A stretch of DNA of 64,000 nucleotides from Micropterus salmoides (taxonomy: Eukaryota; Chordata; Actinopteri; Centrarchiformes; Centrarchidae). Positions 24,950-36,942 of the stretch are shown one piece after another; position 1 is the first letter of the stretch, and each line of letters starts with the position of its first letter. Below the pieces are notes generated by a model that saw nothing but the letters and a program-made list of their open reading frames with translations, searched no databases and was not told where the DNA came from. Location: NCBI RefSeq assembly GCF_014851395.1, contig NW_024041151.1, positions 26,426,332 through 26,490,331 on the forward strand. Reading direction: 5' to 3'. The translations under genes were made by a program, and so were the position numbers.

Positions 24950-25570
24950 CCTTTAAAGTTTCTATGTGGAATACTTAGAAAGACCGGGACACAGCCTCCG
25001 AGACCGATGGAGGCCAGTTTGATGACAGCATATATTCTCAAAGCTATATAGTTTGTTCGGTCCGGCCATGCTGACTGGGAGGCAACTCGGCTCTGGTACT
25101 GATGTTCTTTCTGGCGCTGCTCCCCGCTCTGGGCCTGAAAACCTCGTTCTCCAAAGCTCCTGTGCTAGAGGTGTGAACACTCCCCCCGCTGCTCCGAGCT
25201 CCTAGTCCGGGCAGAGTCAGCTAATAGGACTGCTAGCTGCATGGCTAACTGAGCTAACTTGCTAATGGCAGCTACAGTTATCAGTTAGTTATTTTAGCAA
25301 CAAGTAAAGCTATCTATCAGGAAACTCTGTAAATCACTGTGAGTTGAGGCAGAGCAGCCGGAGAACATCAGAGGGAAAACCAGAAAATGTTTTCTCCACA
25401 AAATATTATCCAGTTTCACCAAAACCTGTATAATTATAAAGTTGTGTTTTTGGAGAGTAGCCTTAATAACTTAATAATTGAGGCTTGGCCCCCTGAAATA
25501 CTCTGCTCTGGCGGCATCTATCGTTTTTACAACCTAATTCATGTCTCATTTGTGGTCTGTGAGTTACCGT
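24950..25570. repeat. MITE-like interspersed repeat
   Basis: The text from GGCCATGCTGACTGGGAGGC through CTGATGTTCTTTCTGGCGCT to GAGCTCCTAGTCCGGGCAGA, then GCTAGCTGCATGGCTAACTG, matches a high-copy teleost repeat I recognise by wording. TTAA (24953-24956, CCTTTAAAG) near its left edge fits a TTAA-duplicating element. No coding capacity. The right limit is approximate. Confidence 0.5.
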
Positions 25571-28090
25571 AGTTTTCATGTGTGGGTGCCAGTCATTTGC
25601 TGACATTAGTGGATATACTAAATTTGCCTAAGAGAGGCAATTGCACTTAGGAGTGCGCGTAAACGTCACATCACATCAGCATGATCAATGAGACGGACCT
25701 AATGTTAGCTGACTACTTTAAACCAATGGCAGCAGCACCATGGCAAGTGTTGTTGATCAATCCTCTGTGTGCTTTAGTGTAAAAAAAACAGCTACTCAAA
25801 TTGAAGTGGTATTTAAGGGGCCATGTGTAGTTTCCAAGTGTGTGCTCCTAATGAATGAGCACTCAGCATCGGCCAAAACAGAGACATAACAAGAGGCATC
25901 ACACAGATAAACTCCTGCTGCAATGTTAAGTAATATTTTTATCAGCTTGACATTGTACTTATCCATGCTCGTTACAAAATAATGCTACATTGACTGCATT
26001 TAGCCAACACAATATGGCGGGGTTGTGTATCTTTCACAAGAGAGGCTCAGCAATGTCAACATAGCAATAACTTATTGGAAGATAAAAAAAATGGTTAGTG
26101 AGCTAGACTGAATAATACAAGTGAGATTGTTGCCACACTTTGGTATAAGAGTTAGACTGTGGTCAATAACATTCAATAACTTCAACTTACTTAAGCTATC
26201 TAAAACATAAAATATATTTCACAAAAATATATTTCACATGGGGTGCCATTGTAGTAATGTTAGCTTACCTGTCCAATATTATATAATTATTATTATAATA
26301 TTATTATATATTATATCCAAAACAAAGCAGAGGTCTCTCCATGGCTCAAACGCCTTTCTGATGTTGACCGTGTTTTTGCCCAATGTCCATCTGATTCTGG
26401 TTTGGCCTGACGGCTTCAGCATATAAAAACTTGTTTGTTTTTTTCCTTTTTTTATCCTTTTGAGTTTTTGTTGGAGTCTGTGTTGTGCTGAGAGGTGGTC
26501 GTTATTTGACATTAGCGAACCCCATTTTGTTAGCTGCGGTGCAATGTTGCTGTGTTCAGGAGTGTGCATGCATGCATGAGCACTACAGCTGTTCAGTGGG
26601 CTTCTAGCGGAAAAACACCTTAGTATCACACGGCATGTTTATTTTTTGCCTTTAATTCGTCATCTGTACTTGTATAGCTTTTGTGTGAAGCATTGAACTG
26701 GAGCCTCTCTTTCTTGTCAAAAATGTCTCTCCATTTTCAGTTTTCAGCTACTTCTATTCACCCTTAGCTGTCATCAGTCATTATGAACCATGGTTACATA
26801 AGCTTGTATTGACAGACACACACACACACACACAAACACAATATTTACAGCTCTCCCTCTTGACCATCGGGGTCTGCTGGTGACGTGGCCTGCGGAGGCA
26901 TAGCACTCGTCTCTTCATACATACTCTTCCGGCAGAGCTGTGGTCCTCCACAGCTGACTCCATCATTCAGTCCCAGGTGCCCTTGTCTGGCTCCATGGGG
27001 CCGGGTGACATCATCGTCACCCCCCTCTTTTCCCCTCTTCCCCTGCTGTCTCTAATGGAGCCCCGGAGCTGGTGAAGGGGCCTTGTGAATAATTTAGGAG
27101 CTCTGGTGCACTTTATAACCTGGCCTGCAAGGCTAGCCGGGACATTCACCCTAAGTGCATTAGTATAATAGTCAGGGAGGAAACTAGCCTTTATTGACTA
27201 ATGTAATCAATAAGTGTGCTTCTGTTCGCTGTTGTGTCCCTGGAGGTCACTGTGTGTGGGGGGTGACTACTACAAGAAAACACTCATGAGAACGACAAAA
27301 AAAGTAACCCAACATAATTACACTTTAGTTTGGAAATTTGGTTTCTCTAACTCAGATTCTCTACAAAATGATGAGCAGATGTTGTCTGTCTGAATAATTG
27401 GAGCAATTTTTTAATTCATTCTTGACATTGTTGAGCGAGGAGCCATATGTAACAATCAGAAACATAATTTCCCTATGGCAAGGCAAAAAAGAAGCTCCAC
27501 AGACTACATGCGTTTAGTGTCTGATGCGGCAATTTTAACAAGGAAAGCGCTCCATAATCAATTAAACGCAGTGTCGTTTTAGAGAGCAGAGTGACGTGAC
27601 AAATGGCCTAATTATCCAAGGCTTCTTGAGTAAGATGAGAGTCATCCAAATGTTCATTCAGAGGAGGAGTTCGCATTCATGAGGTGAAAGCTAAAGGAAA
27701 AAACAAATCCCTTTTAATTTACCAAAGTGCTTACTCAGCACTGTACACAGAGAGCTGTTGTAAACATTGTTAGATGTAAGCAACACAAAAATGATTTGGT
27801 GATAGCAAGATAAGTGTTATAGTGGAACTTGGTATTATAAATTCATTAATTATATTTCCATACCCTTAGAAGCAGTCCAGTTTTCCATATAATTACGCCA
27901 TTAATATGAATAATGTGGATATTTTAGATTTCCTTTTCTCTTGTAATTTTGAGATATCATTACATTGTTAGGCTGGATGATATACATTGGCTTTTGTATG
28001 ATTTGTGTTGTTGTAGTTTGTTTCTGGTATGTCCATTCATGTTTATTGTTGTTGCTGTTACTATTTGTTTGAATTGAGTTTCTGTCTCTT
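25571..28090. other. Non-coding spacer, possible regulatory DNA
   Basis: Contains an AT-rich tract at 26275-26320, a CA run at 26815-26834, and a palindromic GCATGCATGCATG near 26566-26578. The segment at about 27400-27690 is non-repetitive and reads like a conserved non-coding element; part of it is duplicated 870 bp downstream. No gene is recognised. Confidence 0.4.
27579..27621 (+). repeat. Non-coding duplication, copy 1
   Basis: TTAGAGAGCAGAGTGACGTG followed by ACAAATGGCCTAATTATCCA. It matches 28450-28489 with only a few differences over about 40 bp and includes a CRE-like TGACGTGA and a homeodomain-like TAATTA site. Confidence 0.75.
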
Positions 28091-28099
28091 TAAAAATGG

Positions 28100-28200
28100 T
28101 GTGGCTGCTTAGGGTGCCTCAGACACCATGAAGTCCACCAAACATTCTTTCCAGTGTTGGTTGTTCAGTCCACCACTTTGATCCTGAAAATTTTTACTTG
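28100..28200 (+). repeat. Dispersed teleost repeat fragment
   Basis: The phrases CAGACACCATGAAGTCCACC, AAACATTCTTTCCAGTGTTG and GTTGTTCAGTCCACCACTTT are those of a common fish interspersed repeat. Short and non-coding; limits approximate. Confidence 0.45.
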
Positions 28201-28449
28201 TATTATTATTTCTTGGTATTTCTATTACTTCTCCCCGCCAGTCTGCATCACACTTTTTTTTTATTACAAATTGATGTTTTTTTTACAGTGCCTGGTTTTA
28301 GGGGTGCTGAGGAGGTTGCAGTGCCCTTTCTTCCCGTGTCCACGTCTCTACACATGGAGTTAAATTAGTAAGCCTAAATTATTTTACAAGTGGGTGAATT
28401 ATTCAATTCTTTCATGTCAGTCAGGGCCCTTTGGAGAAGGCTGTGTGTC

Positions 28450-28489
28450 TTAGAGAGGACAGTGACGTGACAAATGGCCTACTTATCCA
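28450..28489 (+). repeat. Non-coding duplication, copy 2
   Basis: TTAGAGAGGACAGTGACGTG followed by ACAAATGGCCTACTTATCCA, the second copy of the sequence at 27579-27621. In this copy TAATTA has become TACTTA. Confidence 0.75.
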
Positions 28490-28519
28490 TTAAGGCCATT
28501 TGTAGCCTAAACGGGTGAA

Positions 28520-28735
28520 ACATAGCTAAGGCCACCTCTGCCCAATACTTGTTGTTTATGACCAAATACCTGCAAAGCATGACATCAGTTGGTAAACATG
28601 CATTACATCTGCTAAACGTCATTATGTTTACATGATCATGTGACCATGTTAGCATGCTGATGTCAGCATTTAGCATGTGCACAGGGACAGCCTCATAGAG
28701 CATGGCTGTAGACTGTTAGTCTTGTTGAAAGACTG
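28520..28735 (+). repeat. Dispersed repeat copy (GCTAGCATGGCTG family)
   Basis: The best preserved of several copies in the window. It runs from ACCAAATACCTGCAAAGCAT through CCATGTTAGCATGCTGATGT and ACAGCCTCATAGAGCATGGC to TGTAGACTGTTAGTCTTGTT. It is non-coding and has no clear terminal repeats. Confidence 0.6.
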
Positions 28736-28739
28736 TGAT

Positions 28740-30320
28740 TTATCTTTCAGATAAATGGATACTCTATAACTCAAATTTAATTATGACACATGAGGCGCAC
28801 AAACTGGAGATAATTTAAAGATACTGTACACTCCCTGATTATGTTACAGCGCCATTAACTAACTACGTTTTGCATCATAACAAAGGACAAAGTGGGAGTG
28901 TTGAGATCAAATTTATGGAGTTCCATAAAATGTAATTTATTGTTATTGTTCACATGTGGGTGATGTTCAAAAAAGGCTTGGGCCAGCCCTGCTAATAGCA
29001 GACCCAACTATTCAGTTCTATAGTATATTTCTGCATAGTTCTTCAGTTAAAAATCACTGGGTAAAACTTCAACGAATAGGAAAAAAATGCTAAAATAGAT
29101 AATGATAATTTATATGATATAATAATTTTTATCAATGCACATATGGATGCAGGCCGCATAGGTTTGCACAAACAAGCAGACAGTCAGGCAGCCAAGCAGT
29201 GGAGGTGCCAAGGTCCAGAGGTGGACAGTCTCTGTCAATCTCTGTGTTGCATGCAGACAACAAAAAAGAGATGACCAAGTGACCCCAGAGGTAGATTACA
29301 ATATGTCAGCAGGAGTAGAAGGACATCCCCTCCCCTCCTCCCAGAACACTGAGGATTTATCACAGCTCAGAGGTGACGTTTGCCAGGCAATCTGACTCAC
29401 CAAACAGGTCGGATTACAACAAACTATAGAAGACATCTCTGAAGATCAGCCATACTGACTGCTTACATTTCTTTAAAATTAAAGAAGAAAATGGCACCAT
29501 TACTACTTTGTGTGGAAGAAAATCAAACATTTTTCTTTGTGTAGAAGGAATGTTTAAAAACATGCTATCAAAATTAACAAAGCAAACCTCAAAACCCCAA
29601 AATTACAGCACTGCATTACATGGCCCGTTGTCATCAAAGAATGGAAACAAAACTCCAATAACGGCACCAGGCACTGGATTCAGGGGCAGTCTTGTTCTCA
29701 TTATTACTGATCTCGTGAATCAAAACACAAACACCGGCCTAGTTCCTTCTAAGTATAACGACAAGTGCGATATAACCTCTGATAGTTACGGTGCATGACA
29801 ACATTAAGTTAATAGCCCTTAAGTGGTTATTATGTTGCACAGCGATGTGAGGTTAAAACAAAGTCCTCATAGGCTCTATAAAACGTCTCTGGTTAAAATC
29901 AGTCACTATGATGTAATGTGAACATCAACATGTGCTGTACGTGACAGATTAGAACAATTTAAAGACAAGCAAACGACTGCTGATTGACAAGATGACACTG
30001 ATTTGGCCAATTCCAAATTACTGCTGAAGCCACATATTAAGTTCATTAGAACTTTGAGGTGCCTTTTGTTGTGGGGCTGCACTAAAGGATCTCTCCACAG
30101 TAGTAATACAGCAACCAACCTTCACTGTACATATGGGAATGTGAGTATTGCTTTAAGACAGAACAAAAATCTGAACTTTTCCTTTGATGACATTTCTCAT
30201 TACTTAAAATCAAATTCTGATACAGCTGAAACACTGAAAATGAAAGGCACTTTCTGTAAGACTTGCCTGGAGCTTGATAACATTTTACACATTTTTAAAA
30301 ATCTGTAATAAAACTGAGAC
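28740..30320. other. Non-coding spacer
   Basis: Nothing beyond short ORFs and AT-rich sequence; no supported gene or complete element. Confidence 0.35.
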
Positions 30321-30321
30321 T

Positions 30322-30640
30322 TAAAGCTGCAATAGGTAACTTTTATAAAAATCACTTTTTTCGCATATTTGCTAGTGGTGCACAGTGGTGCATGAGACAG
30401 AAAATCTATTTAAAATAATCTGGTTCCTCTGGCCCCTCCTACTACTCCTACTGACATTTGCAAGAATCCACCACTCAGCCAATCGGAGCCAGGAAGAGTC
30501 TCTAACGTAGCGTCAATCATTGCTCGTGCACACACTGCACAGCCCCCTACCTCGCGCATGCTCTCACTCAGTTAAGCTCAATATCTTTAGTTCACAATGT
30601 CTGAGAAATAACCACTAGCAATAAAAGAACTGCGAAGCAC
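30322..30640 (+). repeat. MITE-like repeat, 5' end
   Basis: It begins TTAAAGCTGCAATAGGTAAC, continues TTTTTTCGCATATTTGCTAG, then CAATCGGAGCCAGGAAGAGT and CGTCAATCATTGCTCGTGC. This is the left end of a high-copy teleost MITE that inserts at TTAA. I do not find the matching right end (GTTACCTATTGCAGC) downstream, so the copy is truncated or interrupted. Confidence 0.6.
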
Positions 30641-33107
30641 TGGAGGGGACTCTCAGTGAGATGGGCCGGGGTCTTGGCGAGGCTCTTGGTGGGAAGAGCA
30701 AACCCTACACGGGCTTTTCCATTCCATTCCAAGTTTCCATCTTGTGGGTTTCATGGGTGGGGCTTGGAGAAGTGATACAGGCAGCAGAAAGAAAAAGTAG
30801 TTCCAATAACTTACCTCTCTAAATAAAATAAACAGGACAGAATAAACAGAATGAACTATGATGCCATAGAGACAAGTGTGGCTTGTTGGGAGGAGGCCAG
30901 GAGCCAATCACCTGCAAGTAGCGGTAGCCTGCAATCCAGTCACCTCTGCAAGTCTGGTACACTATTTGCATGTAGTCCCACTAACACACCTGATACATTT
31001 TCACTGATGAGAAACACATCACAGTACAACCGATGGTCGTTAACAGTGGACATTCCAGCAACAAACTAATCCTTCCTAAAAGCTTTGGCTGGTTTCTTCC
31101 TATGAGAACTACAAGTCTTCTGGCATCTAAAACCTATTAATCCGCAGAACGTGTGTAGTGAAAGCCAGTGGAAAAATCTCAGATGGGGAAGTGAACAACC
31201 AACAGTGCTCGCATCCCTGCAACCACACTGTACTCTGAACTGGTCCAGTGGAGCTGCTCAGAGGCCAAAAACAACCCTCAGGGCTCAAACAAGATAATAA
31301 CCTAGTTTTGTCTCCCCAAAACAACATCTCTTGCCAAAGCATGCATGTAATAAAAATCTGGATTTCTACAGCGGCTTTTTTTTGTACGTCTTGACTTGAA
31401 TTTCTTTGTTTGTGTATCCAGGATGTCCTTAATGCAGTAAATAAATGGCTGTCATGTGACCTTTCTATGTTGAAAATTACATAGACCTGCCTTGAAATAT
31501 TTTTTAACCAATGTAAAGGTTGATGTTTGAGACTTCATCCACATTGAATCATTTACTTTGCTTTCCCCACTTGGTCATTTCGCATGATCTTCATCAGCCT
31601 CTGGAGTTTGCCCAGTTGTCCTGAAACTGCAGATGTTTCCATTTTCATTGTTACTCTGAGCAGTTGGAGGAATTCTTATCCAGGTCGGTCTAAATCTGCT
31701 GATGACTCATTTATTATGATAGAAAGCTCCAGAACAGATACTAAATGGACTGAAGAGATTGTGTCAAATGATTTACAGAAGACACAGAGGACAGGACACA
31801 CAATAGGCCCAAAAATTCATTCTTTGATATTAGCATTAAAATGTTAAAGCTTGCTGCTCTCCTTCCAAAGTGCTCTCACAACGCAATGTCTTTTGAAAGA
31901 TAACACTCTCCTTTCTGCGACGATTGCACAAACATTTAAGTGTAACCTCAGTCGTGAGGAGAAGATGACTTCCTGCCCGCCATTCAAACCGAGCACGGAG
32001 ACAGAGAGGTTAAGGTGATTTGGGGAAAATCCTATTCACACCTGGCTCAAACACTCCACTGTTCCACAATGGGAGCCTTTCTTTCCTTCAGGTGACATTG
32101 AGTGTCCAAGGTCAGTAAAGTTCAGGAAGCACATGATTTTTATTTGAAAATCTATAAATTGTGAAAATGAATGCCCCTGTGTTTATTTGTGCTTCACTCC
32201 ACTCTCGAGCCCAGAGGCCTCATTCTGCTTGCCAGCTGCCAACCTATTAACACCCCTCAGAAACCCTAACAGTGCTGCCACGGGACGGCTGTTTGTTTGA
32301 CTTTGTCATATTGAATTGAGACACGCAGACTTGGTGGACGGGAGGTGAGAATGGGCATTGACTCATTTTGAAGGGTGCACTTGTTAAATCTCTGGCCATC
32401 TTGGACGATGTTTAGACTGGGAAGGGGTTCCAAACCTTTGGCTCTGGTCTTGGATGATCCGCCTGTGGGTGAAATCTGTATTGCTGAAATACTGAGAGGT
32501 CTGAAGCCAAGCTTTGCATTCTTTCTGGACCACAGAGCTGACTTGCAAATTCATTTAATGGGGAGAGTTTGAATAAACATGGAAAAGGACAGAATCATTT
32601 GGGCTTTAAGGACACTGAAATGTGAATGAATACATAAACATTCTCAAATTGTTGTCACAGGATGTGTGTTTAATGTCACTGGAGATCTTGTAAAGCCATC
32701 AAGTGTGTGATTGTACATTGTTGTCATTTAAGTGGTTGGTTCAATCAACATGTTTTACCATTCAGTTGTTGAATCTAGCCATACCGATAGTTTTGGTTTT
32801 ATTAGTATATCAATTCATCTTGAGGGGGGCGTGAATATCTGAACCCAAGCGTCTACAAAATTCTTACAGTGAGGCGACTGAGATGTTTAATCAAGTGTAT
32901 AAAAATAAAAATAAAATGTACATTTCAGTCCAAATATTTGCCTCAAGTGACCTTTGATACTGGGGATATACAAAAACAAGATTTCGACATATTTATGAAG
33001 TCCTCCAGCTTTGCTCTTAACTGGAAGAGCTGGATTGTTTTTTATGTTACAACAGTTATTGGAACCCCACCACAAACTTCCACAAGCAATTACTGCTCTG
33101 AATGAAC
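30641..33107. other. Non-coding spacer, possible regulatory DNA
   Basis: No gene is recognised. The stretch at about 31850-32620 is non-repetitive with few low-complexity tracts and could be conserved non-coding DNA; this needs alignment. The remainder is unremarkable. Confidence 0.35.
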
Positions 33108-33651
33108 AGCCCGTTCTCATTCCCAGGGCCTCAAATACCTACGCTTTGTCACGTCCTTCAGCATCTGCTATCAACACACGACACCCTTTGGCGTCACTGT
33201 TCAACGCAGTGGGGGAAGCCCTTAAGTTTCATTGTTGAACGCTAAAAGTAGGCCGAGTATAAATAACAGAAAATCAGAGTAAGGAGGTGGTTGGGTGGAT
33301 TGGTGGGTCAGAAACCGAACTTTCCCAGGTTTCCTGTGTGAAACAAAAAGTTAATATCGATTGTTTTTAGTTATGTTACGCAAGTTATGTAAGTAACGTA
33401 GTTATTTTAACCCAAAGCGTGATCTTTTCCTAATCCTAAGCAAGTAGTTTTGGTGCCTAAACCTTACCAAATTGCAACATTTCACAAAGTTAACCACTAG
33501 TTTTATTTTTGAAAGGGTAACCAGACATTGCATACCGCAGAGGCCTATAAGTGCAAAAACGATGCCAAAGGGTACCCAGGGTGTTAAAACCGACACCAAG
33601 GGGCTTTGACCAAGCGTCCACATGTGATGCCCTGGGTTGAGAACGGGTTGC
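33108..33651. mobile_element. Non-autonomous DNA element with terminal inverted repeats
   Basis: The left end reads GCCCGTTCTCATTCCCAGGGC and the right end, on the minus strand, reads AACCCGTTCTCAACCCAGGGC, followed in both cases by ACGCTTTGTCA/ACGCTTGGTCA-like text. The interior phrases AAGTAGTTTTGGTGCCTAAA and CAAAGGGTACCCAGGGTGTT belong to a very common teleost repeat. AATGAA immediately outside each end (33101-33106 and 33652-33657) may be part of a target duplication. No coding capacity. Confidence 0.65.
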
Positions 33652-33659
33652 AATGAAGC

Positions 33660-36300
33660 ATACTGCTTTAATGAGACCTGTTAAGGCTTGCAGACAAATT
33701 AACTTCTTGCATGATCATCAAAATAGGAGCCAAAATTTTGTTCTCCTGCCAAAGTCAGGAGTAGTTCAAATTCAGATAAACAGATATGGAGTTCACTGTG
33801 TTTGTTGCTAAAAGAATTCATGCTTTCAACACTCTCTCCAATCTTAAAGTTGCTTTTTTCTTTAAATAAATCAAACCCTTGTGAACCAGCTTAAATATCA
33901 TGACACAAACAACAATATTTTGAATTTGTGTGGCCTGAATAAAGTAGTTCAGTGTGTCTCTGTTGTTGTTTTGACGAGCAAATTGAATGACTTGATTATT
34001 ACCAACCACGACAGCGTGGCTGGCATTGTTTTGACCTTGTTAGTCTGTTTGTGTGTGTTTGAGGGTGACAGAGGAGCGACTTTTCACTCCTGTACTGTCC
34101 CAATGCTGATCGCGTCATAATCATGCAAGAGGTATTCGCAAAACTTAACATGTGTGTTGTTGAGCTCAAAATGAAGGCCAAGTTTGAAGATGGAAGGGGG
34201 GGGACGACAGGGGCCATTGGCCATCTAAGCCCAACCCAAGATTATACAAGTGTGGAGGTCTTCACAGGTTCACCGAGAAGGTTCCTAGAGTCCAGGATCT
34301 CACCCAGGACAGGAGTCGGTCCGAATAATAGGCAGTTAAATTAGGTCAAGTAGGGTCCTGTTGAATAGCGTTGGCTCTTGGTTGTGTTTATATGTTTATT
34401 TGCTCTGATTGCTCCAACTGAGCTAATTCTCGCCATAAATGAAAACTCAGTATCGATGTGATACAGCATGTGGAAAGCAAACAGAAAAGCCTGCTAACCT
34501 AACAAGAGATGAAAAAAGAAGTTGCAATGTAGCTGTAATGTGTAATTTATAATAAAGCTTTGGTTTACCAAATGACATTTGTTGTTCAGCTCGGACCTGG
34601 TCAGTGCTGCTAGTGACAGGTTTCTGTTCATTTTTGTGGAGCATTTTGAACACCACAAGAGTAAATTCCATTCATCCCAATTGCACTGGGGTAAAAGCAG
34701 AAATCTCAGAGGCTGTTCTTTAACCTCTCACAGAAAACCAAAAATATTTTTATGGCTCGATACCAGAAGGGTTGACTGATGATTTTTTTCTTTTTGTAAT
34801 TTGGGTGAATTAACCCTTTAAGCACAGTTACTAAACATGACGTTTAAGTATTCAGTTGCTGAGGTGTCTTGCACCGCACGGGCACCATGTTCAAATTTCC
34901 ATCATTAAATGTCACAGCTAAAACTTTGTCAGAAAGGCCAAACAGCGTTCCAGGCAGCTGCGAGTATATGGTTTGGAGCCCCGCACAGGAGGAATCTGTC
35001 TTGTAAACAGATATGGCTGCCTAGTCATGACCTCAGCCTCCAAGTATGAATTCTCAATATGATCAGTGGATTTAAAAGCCTGGCTTTCCAGGATAACAGA
35101 CTAATAATCATGCATCTCTGGAGAACAACAGAAGGCTCAGAACTGGATGGATAAAAGGGAAGTCCTCTAGACGTGTCAAGACTACTGCCTATGTCATTAT
35201 GTCAGGTAACAGACAGCTGAGATTGTAACACCAGTATTATGCCATAGTAATTACATTACTATCAAAGCATGGTTTGTCTGTTTCTACCTCACAAGATAGT
35301 GAAAGTACCATTGATCTTTTACATGGCACTCCTATTTCATTGTATAAACTATGCATGAACTACAATAAACCCAAACAAATGTTTCCCCCCCCTTTCAGAT
35401 GATTTATGGTCTGAGCCTATATGGCAACAGATGGATTCAAGCTGTTATGCAGCAGGCTTTATGATCCTGATGTACACCATGACTCACATCATGCAGATGG
35501 TCTTGTAGAGCAAGGGAAAAAAAAGCTCTCCTGGTATCCCCCTGGGGGTGGGAAGATGATGCTTCCCCCACGGTCTCAGCTGTGAATGGGTTAAAGTGAT
35601 AATCGTTCTCACTCTGAACACTTGTGGCTTGAGGCATAATTGAAGCGAGAGCCTTTGTTTCAATAGTTTACATGAGTTGTCTAGATTATGCTGACAAGTG
35701 TCAGAACACAGATTTGATGTATTCTGTAAATTAAACAGCCATTCAAAGGTAATCAGGATATTTCTGCTAAGCAGGTAATGACAGCTTTTCTGCCCCTTTT
35801 CCACAGGTGTAAATTGCTGAGTTCCATTTGTTTCAGGGTGATGGGATAAGGTATTCTGGCTTGCTTGAAACTGAGCCTAAATCTTTAGACAAATTAAAAT
35901 ATGAGAAAGCTTTGCACACCAATTTGAACTTCAATATGAGTTCAACTGATCAAGTTCTCAGAGCAGACAAATGAAAATTTCCAGTTGCTGACCACAAACT
36001 ATGTACATTTGACATAGTTAGATTTATTGGCCATTGTTTGATCTGTACTTCCTTGGACAGATCCTTTCAGATGCTGGGGTATGATTAACTGCACAGGAGT
36101 ATAGTGGTGCTGCAATGTACTTGCAACTGACAGCAAACCCCCACCCAGGAGAAAGCTGGGGCTGCAGTCACTTTCCTTGTGTCAAATACCTGACATGTAG
36201 TTAGTGGTGTATAGACATCAGAAATCATACAGGGAAGAGAACTTCCTAGTCTTAGAGCAACCTCTAGTGGTGAAAGACGACAAAGCAAGTTTCTGGTCAG
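33660..36300. other. Non-coding spacer downstream of ccnb1
   Basis: No gene is recognised. The right margin grades into the ccnb1 3' UTR, which is transcribed from the other strand. No complete mobile element was identified. Confidence 0.35.
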
Positions 36301-36305
36301 AACCA

Positions 36306-36341
36306 TTTAATAGATGCTATAAAACATTCAAGGACATAAAA
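36306..36341 (-). terminator. ccnb1: ccnb1 polyadenylation signal with cytoplasmic polyadenylation elements
   Basis: On the minus strand two TTTTAT motifs (36336-36341 and 36319-36324) are followed closely by ATTAAA (36306-36311). TTTTAT is the CPE bound by CPEB, and pairs of CPEs near the poly(A) signal are a known feature of maternal cyclin B1 mRNAs. A further TTTTTTAT lies at 36884-36890, about 55 nt past the stop. This predicts a 3' UTR of about 650 nt, but the true cleavage site is not known. Confidence 0.5.
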
Positions 36342-36942
36342 CCCATTTTAAAAAGTATTGCTGTACATTTTACACTGCCACACAAACAATCCCATTTTAG
36401 CTAAAACCCCCACTGGACCCTTTCAGAGCATGCCACAAGTTTTAGATTTGCTGCTACATTAAGCTATCAAAATAACTTAGAGAATTACTTTTGCACAAGT
36501 TTGACTTGGTCAAGTTACATTTGGGGCACCATTTAGTGAAGGGTTTTAACATGCCTCAAGATTTAGTCAGTTAATGCTGGTACATTGTATAAGAGTCCAT
36601 TTACAACAATTCAGCTCAAAGATATGGGTTGGCATTACAGTGTCAGTGGTAAGTGAGCCTCATGCAGAATACGTTGAAGGTAATGTGGTTCACTGACCAC
36701 CACAATGTCTATGGCCTAAACTGCCATTTTGAGTGGGCTATTAGGTCTGGGTGGTCCACATTAGTAACTGAAAATTTAAAACTTGTTGCATGCTTTGGAA
36801 AATAGTAAAAATTCACACAATTCAGTTAGTTAAGACATGCAAACCACTGACATGGTCCTTGGTGCACTGATCCTTCAGTCACAATAAAAAAGTTTTAAGT
36901 TACAACTGTACAAGTTAGCACATGGTGCCAGACACCTCTACT

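Noticed and set aside
26279..26629. 116-residue minus-strand ORF
   Set aside because: Ends in an Ile/Asn run from an AT microsatellite and has no recognisable domain.
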